Positions 11,961 through 23,300 of a stretch of 64,000 nucleotides of DNA are shown here, one piece after another. The notes beneath the pieces were generated by a model. That model was given only the letters and a program-made list of their open reading frames with translations, made no database searches and was not told where the DNA came from. The stretch's first letter is position 1; each line of letters opens with the position of its first letter. The DNA comes from Crambe crambe (Eukaryota; Porifera; Demospongiae; Poecilosclerida; Crambeidae): positions 3,410,001 to 3,474,000 of the forward strand of contig OZ004588.1 of NCBI GenBank assembly GCA_963924555.1, given 5' to 3'. Made by a program: the position numbers and the translations under genes.

Positions 11961-13649
11961 CCTTCTCCAAGATCTAATTATGTTGGGTGCACATCTTCCC
12001 TAGGCCAGAGTAAACCAGTGTTGATATCTGTAGTGAAAAAGGTGAAGAAAAACTCTTGAATGGTTGATCTGAACAGGTCCAGTGCAATACATGATGAATG
12101 AGGTAGATTCATCAGATGGTACAGCTCTACAGTGTGATACATGCAAGTGGGGATGAGGGTCTTTAGACTTCGTAGGACTTATATTGATGTGCAGTACATA
12201 TGTATGTACCTGAGTTATGAGTCTTTGTTTTGTGAGGGGAAGAGGACTTGGAAGACTTGTCCAGCTGCTCTGAGTCAACATCCTCTATGTGGGTTCACAG
12301 GTGTGCTCCCATCCTGCATGAAATTTCAATGTACATCAAATCACAGATTGATCCCTCTTCTTCCTTCACTCCCACTTCATACTTATAAGTTGAATGTTGT
12401 ATTAAATTTTCATTAAAAATCTATTAATTTTAATAAAATTTCTCTTAGTACCTACTAGATCAAGGGTCAGAGGAAATGGTAACTCAGAGTTAATTTGTCA
12501 CATTACATTCCACAGTTCAAGTGCTCACCCTTGGTGTGGAGGAAGGACCTAGACTTGAACACAGCTTCCTGTTTCTTACAACTCCATTGAAGGATGGAAG
12601 AGATGACTGGGACATCTGCGAAAAGATATTAAATATTAGTACAGCGATACAGTCAGAAATGGTACTCATTATCATTTGTTGTCTGACTGTGAAATGGACT
12701 TTTAAGCATGAATCTGCTGATAGTTAACACACACAAATGCACTCAGTACAACATTCAAAGAGATATACGTTATTCTTGGCAATGCATTGATAGGTGAGAG
12801 CAGTTCTAGATACAGCACTTAATACCGGGTCATTAAGTGTTACTGGGTATGCTACATATGTACACACATGGGATGTCTAGATACTGAGAGGAGATTTTGC
12901 TGGGGTAATATTTCCCAATGTACACTAAAAAGGTATAAACCTCAAAAATTAAACCATGAAAATTTGCACCACAGATTTTACATGACAGAAATCTCTAGTG
13001 TTAGTATTTTAATGAGGTTGTCATAAAGAGACCATAAATCAAGCAAGGTTTTACCCTTTTATTCCATGAGATTTCCATTCTCACTGAGCTTGCCTTAGGA
13101 CACCTGGATAGGAAGAATCCTATTAGGAGTGGATTGGACAACTTCAATAAGTGGACCATGGGGCAATTTTCTGGCACAACTCAATGCCACACTCCCAGAG
13201 CTGCAAAGAAACAAAATAGCAGATAAAGAGTATCAAAACATTACATATTTGTGGGTTAGCCTGACTAGGGATTAGGGACTAGGACTAGGACTAGGGCTAG
13301 GGCTAGGGCATCAGTACTACATGTAATATAGAGCTTCCAAGCCAGAGAAAAAAAGAACAGATCGGATTAAGGGTCTGTATATACACAATCAAACTGAAGA
13401 TGAGGGAGACAGGACCAATCATCCTTAGGACATAACATGACTGGTAGTTGCTCCCCTTGCTGATCATCTGTTATCATCATGTCTCCATAACTACATCACC
13501 ACAAACACTTCATACAACTGCTTGAGAGTTTCATCATACTTACCTGTCCAGAAGACCAGAACTCACTATTAGCTGGCAGGTGAATGCCACAGCCAGCTCA
13601 AATACAGGGGAGAGAATCTAGTCTGATCTGTATATGCATACCCTTTATA
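11961..13649. other. Intergenic stretch before the ROCO/Death gene
   Basis: This begins with an array 3'-flank segment (12,080-12,150, similar to 45,955-46,100 and 56,640-56,700). A possible exon follows a CATTCCACAG acceptor at 12,514. It is open for about 70 codons (VLTLGVEEGPRLEHSF...) but has no clear donor or known relative, and I do not call it. 13,268-13,309 is a short run of (A)CTAGGG-type repeats. The rest (12,780-13,260 and 13,310-13,650) shows nothing I can name. The promoter of the downstream gene should lie here, but no TATA or NRF-1 site is evident. Confidence 0.5.
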
Positions 13650-13709
13650 GAGTTTAGATATGACTACCCTTTACCATATCGAGTTTAGATATGACTACCC
13701 TTTACCATA
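13650..13709. repeat. Two tandem copies of a 30-bp sequence upstream of the ROCO gene
   Basis: AGTTTAGATATGACTACCCT followed by TTACCATA occurs twice, ending 37 bases before the ATG. It falls where the 5' UTR or core promoter of the ROCO/Death gene would be. Confidence 0.75.
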
Positions 13710-13745
13710 ATTTTGGGCGTGGCACCAGGATGTGAAAAGAAAGAA

Positions 13746-14331
13746 ATGGGGAACAAGACGAATAAACAGAAGCATGGGCCCGAGCCCGAGCCAAACTCTT
13801 TTCCTTCGAAGTCCGCAGGGAGCGATCTTTCTTCAGATTCCAACCCCATAACCTGTGAAGCAAGCCAAAAAAAGACACACAAAGCTGCCTCCTCCCCTCC
13901 CCCTCCTGTAAACATTGACATTGGACCTTCCAAGCCAAATAAGGAAAGCGAGCCTTCCCCTGATGAGTTCTTAGATCCTCCAGACCTTCCTAGCATAGAT
14001 GCAGGGAGTAAAAGTTTGTCGAGTGGACCAGCATTTAAGACTGAACCGAAGTCAGATCAATCTAAGTCTGCAGGGAGTGATCTTCCTTCAGATTCCAGTC
14101 CCCTATGCACCCCTGAAGCTGCCTCCTCCCCTCCACATCCTTTGAACATTGATAAATCATCTGAACTTCCCATGTCAAATAAGGGGAGTGAGCCTCCCTC
14201 TGATCATCCAGACCCTCTTCTAGACACTGGGAGTAAGAGCAGACCAGCATTTAAGACTGAGTCAAGTCCTCCAAAGAAAATGTCACGGCAGGAGAGGCGA
14301 CGAGCAGAAAGGGCGAAACGCAAGTTCAAAG
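13746..14331 (+). CDS. ROCO/Death gene exon 1: disordered N-terminal region
   Basis: Encodes residues 1-195. It opens MGNKTNKQ, a Gly-2 context that could be N-myristoylated, though position 6 is Asn, so this is weak. The rest is Ser/Pro/Asp/Glu-rich and likely unstructured. Residues 21-104 and 106-173 are an internal duplication: KSAGSDL-SDS..., AASSPP..., NID..., GSEP/ESEP, PAFKTE recur in order. Residues 179-195 (SRQERRRAERAKRKFK) are strongly basic, a possible nuclear or membrane-binding patch. The donor is TTCAAAG/GTATCT (phase 1). Confidence 0.8.
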
Positions 14332-17300
14332 GTATCTAGTTACACACTCATACCTGTGACTTGTCCATAGGAGTATAAAGGGATTGTAATGGCTGTGGTT
14401 TATTACTGCTGGAGGGTTTGTCTATACATGTGTCTGACCTCCAATGTAAATTCAAGACAGTTTTGCTAACATGATGCAGCCCAAATCATCAACTTATCTC
14501 ACCTTTGCCCCAAAACTAACTTTGCTAAATGCTAAATTGATGGAGTTAAAGGAAGTGATAAGCTCTTCTTTGTAGCATAAACAGCAGCAGGAGCCTCCAA
14601 AAGTGCAAACCAATTTAAGTACTACAATTTATGCCAAATACACCAATATGGACATAGCTGTTAAATTATAGTAAGCCACCACCTATTGCAACCTCTCTAT
14701 AGGATCTTAGGGTACAGAAATATCATACTGTATGTCCGGCAGTCATCTTGCTCAGACATGGATGACTGATGACTTCCCCAGTCATTCCTGATTGAGCTGT
14801 AATGACTCCACGTAATCTTTATGGGAGACATTGTATTACTGTCTGCCATTTCCACACAAGCATTTCAATAGCTGGCTTTTCTTTTACTCTGGTCAAGACA
14901 AATACCCTCTACATGTTCTCCCAGTACAACACACAAACTGAAAGCAATCACAAAAATGCCTTAAGTGGTAGGTAGTAAGTGATAGGACTGATAGGGTGTG
15001 ACTTCCTTCATGCACTGTGTGATCACCTGGATAAGTGGGGGTAAGGTGTCCCCAAACTTGTGTGCTGCTGCATTATAGATTGTGAAGTGAAATGGGCATG
15101 GCTAGGCTGGTCATTTCTGGGGCACTACTGTGCACTGGCTTGGGAATGAGGTGTGGATGGGGTCAACTTCACCCCTGATCCATGTGCTTGTTACAAGATG
15201 CCGCCATGTTGGTATATAGGTGAAGGGTGTGTCTATGAGTATGAAGTGTCTGTTATTTCATAAACCTCATGCAAATACAAGTCAACTCTGACTTCTTTTT
15301 AGTGTTAAAACATGATCTAACATACCAGCAACAGGACTCCTAAAGGCAAACTAGTACATTTCCCCTATACCATGTACACCAATATGGACAAGTCCAACGT
15401 TATAGAAAGCCACACCTATTGCAACCTCTCTATAGGAACTAAGGGGATAGAAATAATAATTATACTGTGTATATTACCTGGAATTAATAGGCTCCTGCAA
15501 ATTATGCTCAAATTTATACACAAGATTCTATTCTGAGATCCTCACTCTAGCCCCTCAATTATTCCCAAAGATTCTCTTATACATAGCTATATGGCAACAG
15601 GGCTGGATTCAGATTATTAAATAGATGGAGTTGTATGACTAGGGGCACGCACTGGACCATGGGGAAGGGTGTGGGAAAGGGCACATGGCTTGGGAATTAT
15701 TTGGAGGACCATGTATGTTGGCTTACTGATAGTTTGCCACATTTTGAGCTTTTAAAGTTTGCTTTTCATGTGCATACAATTGAATCCAAGTAGAGTAGTC
15801 TCCTATACCATACTTGATACCCATATATTTGATAATAATCCTTTTTCCTTGTATTAATTAATGGGGGCATGTGCAATAAGGAATGGCCAGGCAGTTTATA
15901 TCGCGTTTCCAATCCCGGTCACGTAGTCTATACAATCTATGGTCAGGCGGGACCAGGACAAGAGCTATAATATTCTGAGTGTCCATGCCAAATCGATAGT
16001 GTTGGTAGCTATGCACTAAATAGAACTGGTTAATACCTTTTGTGGACATCATCTTATTCACCATAATCTCCACTGTGGGGTGTGTTAGGTGTGCCAAATT
16101 AAACAGCTGTGGGTCCCTTTCCTGTCTATTATAGGAGCTGCTGAGTCAGTTTGGGGAATCCAAAACTCAATGTGTAGGATTTTCACCTGCTGATGTCAGA
16201 AGAGTGACATTTCCAATGAGACCAATAGTTGAGAATGCAGGCTTTGCAAATTTCCTAATATTCAACAACGTTATGTGAAAATAATGTGGATCATTTTTAA
16301 GGGGAAATCAGTCATGATATTAGCAGAGACATGTTCACTTATAATGACGTCACATTTTTATGCAAGGACAAATAGAGTCCCTATGAAGGGACTCACTTTT
16401 CTCTCACCACTAAATGTGTACATGTTTATTCATATTGACTGAAGTGAAGTGGGTAGGTACCTGCTGATATCTTTTAATTAGTGTATCATAGACGTGTTCA
16501 TTTTAATAATTTTGCAATATTTACAGCTCCTCCCCTCAGTGTCAACAATGTTATGGAAATCCTAAAGACACTTTCACTGCTTAATGTTCGTGACTGCCTG
16601 TGTATCCCTGACTACAAGTATGATTCTATAAAATTCGAATATCACACAGACCAGGAAAGACTAGCAGAACTCATCAAGTATTGGATCTTTAATGATCCAT
16701 GGGCATCCTGGAGGAAACTTATACAAAGGCTTGACCAGAGGAACGAGTCAGATATAGCGGACAGGATACGGAAGTATGCAGAGAAACTAACAGGTTAGTG
16801 AGTATCATTACTCAGATGCTGAGATGTGATAATGTAATTGAGCCCACACACTAATTGTATTAGTGAGGAAAGAAATATATGTACATTAACATATAGTACG
16901 TGGACAGATTCAGCATGCTGCAGTTCAATTCTAGAAGTCGGTGGTCAGTCAATCTATGGATCCTACATTCTTTTCTATCAGCATAGACTGTTCCTTTTAG
17001 AGTTGCAGCTTGTGTATTATCTCTAATTCCTCTAAGTGTTAGTTTAGGTAATCTGTATTTATTTGACTGGCAGCACATAAACATATAAGGACATGAGAGT
17101 CTAACTTCTATATCTGCTGAGTCAGCTATATCTTGGAGTTGATTGTAACTACTTGACTGCTGCACATGCTGAGATCCATGCCCAGTTGTTAAGAGTAGAG
17201 ACTCAAAGTCTGTAGTACATGTAACAAAGTTTAATTTTTTGTTTATCAATTTCATTGTACTATTCCAACAAACCCTATTATAGTCTATTTACATTCACTC

Positions 17301-20300
17301 TGACACCTTGAAGTTAATGAGTTATGTATATAACTTTTTACTGGAGTCTTATAGTAGCCACCATTAGAACCAGCATGTAATCAGCTCTCTGCTGATGTCT
17401 TAAATCGGTCAGGAATCAACAATGTAATTCCAAGTTGAAATATTTCACTTTTTTTTTTCAATGAAATTTAATTTCGGAAACATTATATACAACATCCAAA
17501 AATTTTAAACAACGAATTGTTATTGCATCAAATGTGCGTGAATTAGAGTTCGACTAGTTACCGCATGTATGTATGTAATGGCAGAGTCCGTGGCTGAGTC
17601 ACAATGTGAGGTGGATTCCTGCATCAGAGGCTATCATGAATACAGAGCAATATGGACAGCAGGTATTGGAGTCTCTTTGTTGTATTAGGGGAACCTACTA
17701 ATACAATAGATCAATACGCTGTTGCTGTAATTAGAAGTGGACTAGTTGTTGGACATTTGCCTAAGAAGATTTCAAGAGTTTGCTCACTTTTTTTGAGGAG
17801 AGGAGGTACCATATATTGTATAGTCACCAACACCAGGAGATATTCCGCAAACCTCCCTCAAGGTGGATTAGAGATCCCCTGTACTTTGCATTTTGAAGGG
17901 ATCAATTCTTTGAGAAGACGCTTAAAAAAAATGCATGCCCAATCTCAATTCATAATCAGTACTTAAATCATTGTTTCATCTGCTAAAATTATATTATAAA
18001 AGTTACTACCGTACAGCGTTTTTTTTTAGTATTTCATTAATCATCAAAGGATAATACAGATGAAGAATTACGGTAGTCTTTTATTCGGTATGGTACGATT
18101 ATTTTAGCGCATGTACAACAATATCTGCGGACTTCGCTTCACAGCTGCTTTTTCACTGGCTTGCATACTATTCTTTGCCTTCATTTCTTCAGGTATAGCC
18201 CTCTTCGCAATCGTGGCGACTTCTTAAGTGATGGAATCTAGCTAGCTAAGAAGAAAGTGGACCAGAAGGTTATGTAAGTTACATATATTGCATGCTGTAC
18301 TTGAATGTACGAATGTCTACATGTGGCTAAACGGTGGCTTTATATTGGAAATAGAAAATTTTTTCGATAGACTGATTACTGAAATTACCGATTTTTTATT
18401 CCCACCAAGATTATCCCGCTGCAAGGTACACATTAAGTACATCAATCAATCACCGTTCATATCCACTTCTTCTATCTCTGAATCTTCCACACCAAGTGCT
18501 TTATTGTCAACATCAAGTGCTTGACATATTCCAGCTTCGTTCACTATGAATGACGGATTATCAGCAATGTGCTGAACTGTCTTGACAAGCCATTTGGCAC
18601 CAAGTTCTTTCATAGCTGGTAAACATAGGTCAGCAGGTTCCAATCTTGATCCAACTGCTCTGCTATATGACTTGAATACCAGTCTTGAAATTTTCGCCGA
18701 AGAAAATCCTTCACAGGCTTATTAACAGAGATGTCCATTGGCTGTAATAAATCTGTGGTATTAGCAGGCAATAAACAAACATGAATCGAATTCTCTTCAA
18801 GAATAGCATTAACACATGGAGTGATTTGACCTTTAAAATTATCCATAATCACAAGGGCAGACTTGTCTTCCCCCAAATTGTCTCTTTGCTTTTCAACATA
18901 TGGAATGATTATGGCTTTGATGTATTGAAACATCGTTTCTTCATTTGACCAATGTTTGGGTGAATGTGTAATATCCCAGTCACTCGGAAATTTGAAATGA
19001 GGGTGTTGAATGGGGGTGACAACGGTTTGTCTTGACAGTGGAAGTGACATCATTTAGAAATTCAAATGTGAAAAATTGGCAACACTAAATTTGTGGTGGC
19101 TTTTCACTGGACAAATTTCATCCACACAAGAAGTGAATTTGCCCATGGTCTGTAGCCACCAAACTGAACTTGCCATATGTCATCACAATACCTTGAGCAG
19201 CAGCAACAACAATACATGCAGATACAACACGTCCAGTTTCTCGCAAATATGCTTGCACAACCATTGTCATAGGGTGGAATGTCCCCCTCTTAGAAAGATC
19301 CGGGGGTCATTTTACCCTAGGGTGAAGTGACATGGGGTCACTCTAACCTAGGCTGGAATGACGTGGGTCACTCAGCCCTAGGGTATATTGATCCCTCTAG
19401 GATGTAGTGACCCCCTGGGTCACTTTGCCCTTTGGTATAATGACCCCTCCCTCCCCGTCTCTACATAGGATGTGGAATTAGATAATCAAATCAATTACTT
19501 TGGTGAGCATCAAAATCACTTGATACTTTTTTTTTCTTCCATGCTGCTGCTGGTGTTGCTTATGAAATCACTGAGTCTTGGCATGAGCTGCAACTGATAA
19601 TCAGTTACAAAAATCTCAAAGGTAATTGCTGCCAAACTTGAGCTTTTTTTGCTGTGGAAATGATGTCAGTGCCGATTTTTCTAACAGTTGAAAAGATGCT
19701 TCCGAAACTTGTGTAATATATGCAACAGAGCAAACAATCACTGCCATTACCCTGAATTTTTGTACATTGACGAAACATATCCAGTGGGGGGGGGGGGGGG
19801 GGGGGGGGGCAGGGACAATAATAAGTTAATCACAGTAATAGCAACAAAATTCAATCCTTCTGTCATTAAATTGCTTTAGATAACAGTCAGCAAGCAGCAG
19901 TGAAATTGCTGACATCACACTGCAATGACATGTAATTGCTTGGTGCTTGGTCTTACTTTCAACATACTTTTTTTTTGGGGGGGGGGGGCAGTGCCTCTCC
20001 ATCTATAGTATTGGGGGGCAGTTGCCCTCCTGCCCCCCCTCTCCCCCCATTCCTACTCCACAGTCTGATATCATAAATATAGTCTCACGGGCCAATCCTT
20101 TACCAAAATACACCTCCCGAAGCACTGATATCAACGGAAACTGTTGATATTAAATTAGCCAGGGGCTGCTAAAAAAACTGTAAAGAAATATTGTTCTGTG
20201 ATCATGAAGTGCTGAATACTTATTAGAGCATGCGCAACTCACATGTACACTTTACTTATGTGGGGGTCACTTGACCCTGAGGGGGGTCATTTAACCCTAG

Positions 20301-23300
20301 ATTGGAGTGACCTCCGGGTCACTACACCCTAGGGTAGAATGACCGGGGGTCACTATACCCTCCAACACCGTATCTAAATAGTCCCCCAGCAAAAGTAGCC
20401 TACCACACTTTCTTTCAGGAAGCTCATCCACTCTTTATTATCTTTTTTCCGTTTCTCTCTCACACTTTCAAGGTAGTCCTTGATCGAGATGGTACTACTG
20501 TTGATTTTCACCCTCAACTTTCAAGAGAAATGTGCAGCAGCTGCTGAAACTCCATGCTGACTGCATATTTGCCCATATCAGCACAATCCTTAGGACTATA
20601 TTAATAGAATTGTCATCTTTTTCCTAAGCTAGCTTAGCTACCTACGTAAGTATATACTTCATATATGGACCACGTTTTTTCTGTTTCTTAGCTTCAACCA
20701 TCACTTTGTCCACTTCCTTATTAGCGAGCGCTACTGTCCTCAAGATCATAATGTTGGATAAAGATCCACTGGGGCTTGGAAGTCCATCCTTAGCCTTGAA
20801 ATACTTCCGTAAAGACATGTCTCGAGTATGTCAGAGCCACGTGTTACCATAATTTCAATTTTCATACAAATATAATTTCTGGTAAGTAGCAATTTCGGAA
20901 TACTTCCAACTTCCAAAAATATTTTAGTTTTGAATTCTTCTGGAACTACAGTAACTAGTATCAATACTCTAAGTGCTAAGTAGATTTTTTCTAGATCTTG
21001 GGGTTAGTAGGTGAATGCACTGCACATATAGAAAGAGAGCAAAGAGCATTATAGAAATGTAACAGTCACTGAAAGGACAACATAGAGGTTCCATGTAACT
21101 GAAGTTATTCTGTAATGTATGGAAATGAGTTGTCTCACATAGCCAGCCTCTTGATTGCAATGCTGAGATCACTAGCATATGTTAGGAAAGGCTATCGTAG
21201 AGGTTTTATCCATAGGACCAGAAGGGGTGTGATTAAGCAGATTAGACTCTTGCTCTCTAATACAATTTCTTTCTTTTTTCTTGGCTAGCAATAGTCATGC
21301 AAAATGTTAAATTTTAATAATAAGGTCAGTCAGTCCTATTGAAGAGAGCTTCAAGAAATGTGAACAAACTACGTATAGTAGTAAGAGACTTGCTGTATTC
21401 TATATTCTGGGGGAAAGTTTAGGGATAACATCTAGGGGATGAAATTTCCCCTACACCTCCCCCCTTATGGTTAGAGTTAGACAAGAATTAGGTGGTTCGA
21501 GATTTCCATGCAATGGTTGACAGTGACTTCTAAATGTTTGACCTCGTAACTTCCCCTCCAAGTCGAAAATCCTCTTATCTGTATGCTTTGGTACATTATG
21601 AAAGAGCCACCTTTGGAAAAGCTGGACCATCCACAGCTACTTTAATTAGGTATTGTGTCTCTGAGAGTTTGAGTTGAGCATTTGCATGTGATGATTATTT
21701 TACATATACACCATAGAATATGTGGTTCATGATTGGAAGACTGTCAGTTTAGCAGACTAGATCCACCCTTACATGCTCTTACCTGTACAGAAACTATTAT
21801 GTGTGTCTATAATTGATTTTGTATTTAAAATCATTGAGTGGGAAATGGGAGTGGTTATGGGAGGAGTATTTTAGTTCCTCCTCAAAGAAGAATCACATGC
21901 CTTCATTTTTTTCTAGATTCACCTACTGAGCATACAAAGTCACAAAAATGGCATACAATATGAGTACATAATTTGTTTACTGTGCAATGAAGACATGTAA
22001 ACTTGACCAAACCCATTTCTTACATGTTAGTGATGCAATTCTGCAATCAAGTGAATGGCTACACAAGACATGGAAGTGATGCTTTTAGCTAAGTAGAACC
22101 CTCACCTCCTAAATAGCCTAATTGATCCGTTGATAGCATAAACTTCCCCTCCCCTCCCACATTGATTATTAATTGTATTATCCTCAAACATAGACACACC
22201 CACACACAAACATCCCAGTGCCTCACTCTCTATATGGAACCCTCTGCTTGACTAGTACTGTAAATTCTGTGGGTGTGTCTTATCTGAAGTGTTTGTGTCC
22301 TCCCCAGACCCCAGCTTCACCTCTCACAGTTTGCTGGATGCTCTGGATACTGTGGGGGGCAGTGACTTGAAAAATGTATTTGAGATACCATGGTGTATGA
22401 GTAGAAAGATGAAGTCACACGAAGAGAAGATAAAGTACTACATGGACACTCATCCAAACGCTGGATGGAATCACTTGGCTGGGACTCTTCTCTACCAGGA
22501 ACAACAGACAGCTCTTAAGAAAGTGAAGGGGAATGTTACAGCTGATAAAGGTAGGTGTGTACATACTAAGTGAGGCAAGGGTGAATATAGTCGTGTGATT
22601 GGTCAACAGTGAATACTCTTATGAATGAATGACTCTCCAAGTTCAGGACTATAAATATGTTTTTCTCACTAGAACACACTCCACCATATATCCACCACTA
22701 CCAGAGTGTCTACACTCCAAAATACAATTTTTAAAGTTAAGAACAAGTTCCTTATAAATTTTTCCGCCAATATGTACTAGTCCCGGGGGGGGGGGGGGGG
22801 GGGGGGGGAGGGGGAGATCTCCCTTTGATTGAAATTCCAGTAATCCTGTTCCAGTGTGTCAACCACTATGTGGAGGTCCCAGTGTGTCCACCACTATTTG
22901 GAGGTTCCAGTGTGTCCACCACTATTTGGAGGTCCCAGTGTGTCCACCACTATTTGGAGGGTGGAATTGATGTGTACAGAGTTTTGCAAGTTGCTTGTCA
23001 CATTGTAAAATGCTAATACACAACTAAATCAACAATGTAGTAAAGCTGAATAGAAACATGTAAATTTACCATCATGTGACTGTCATGCATCAGCCAGATT
23101 TGAAAAAATAGCCAGGTACTGTGTACAAGTCTGTGTAGCTAACTATGTCCTACTACCAGCATTCTTTGGTAATGGCCAGATGACTCCCTATTACCACCCT
23201 TGGTCACAGCCTCCTTATCAACAAGAATGGGCAGGTGTAAGTCAGCAAGACCGTGATAACAGCCCTATTCTCATTAGTCCATCGAAGAGTACTCTGATCA

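Larger units (their letters stand above)
18446..20818 (-). mobile_element. pogo/Tigger-like transposase gene, broken and split by a nested element
   Basis: On the minus strand the N-terminus starts at 20,818 (MSLRKYFKAKDGLPSPSGSL; about 60 bases on, ANKEVDKV and KKRGPY) and runs to about 20,365 (LLLGDYLDT). After a 1,089-bp nested element it resumes at about 19,271 (VVQAYLRETGRVVSACIVVA). Then come the DDE parts: HFKFPSDWDITHSPKHW, ALVIMDNFKGQ, HVCLLPANTTDLLQPMDISV (19,053-18,610), and after a frameshift the C-terminal tail (18,643-18,446, LGAKWLVKTVQ...). Several stops and frameshifts make it inactive. Terminal inverted repeats were not located with confidence. Confidence 0.75.
16794..22307 (+). 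other. Intron 2 of the ROCO/Death gene
   Basis: About 5.5 kb, GTTAGT to CCCCAG. It contains a HIRAN-like relic (17,578-17,966), a pogo/Tigger-like element (18,446-20,818) and a nested element (19,272-20,360). From 16,800 to 17,570 and from 20,820 to 22,307 nothing further is recognised. A palindrome-like TTAGCTAGCTTAGCTAC lies near 20,630. Confidence 0.75.

Noticed and set aside
12514-12730. Possible exon (VLTLGVEEGPRLEHSF...) upstream of the ROCO gene
   Set aside because: Good acceptor-like start but no donor, no phase partner and no recognisable domain.
13268-13309. Telomere-like TAGGG-rich run (ACTAGGACTAGG, GCTAGGGCTAGGGC)
   Set aside because: Only about 40 bases, the unit is mixed and is not the TTAGGG repeat. 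Too short to claim an interstitial telomere.
15858-16097. Minus-strand 79-codon frame in intron 1
   Set aside because: No recognisable motif; start codon and surroundings unsupported.
21485-21510. GGTTCGA motif resembling a tRNA T-loop
   Set aside because: No matching acceptor or anticodon stems could be laid out around it. No tRNA or rRNA genes were found on either strand.
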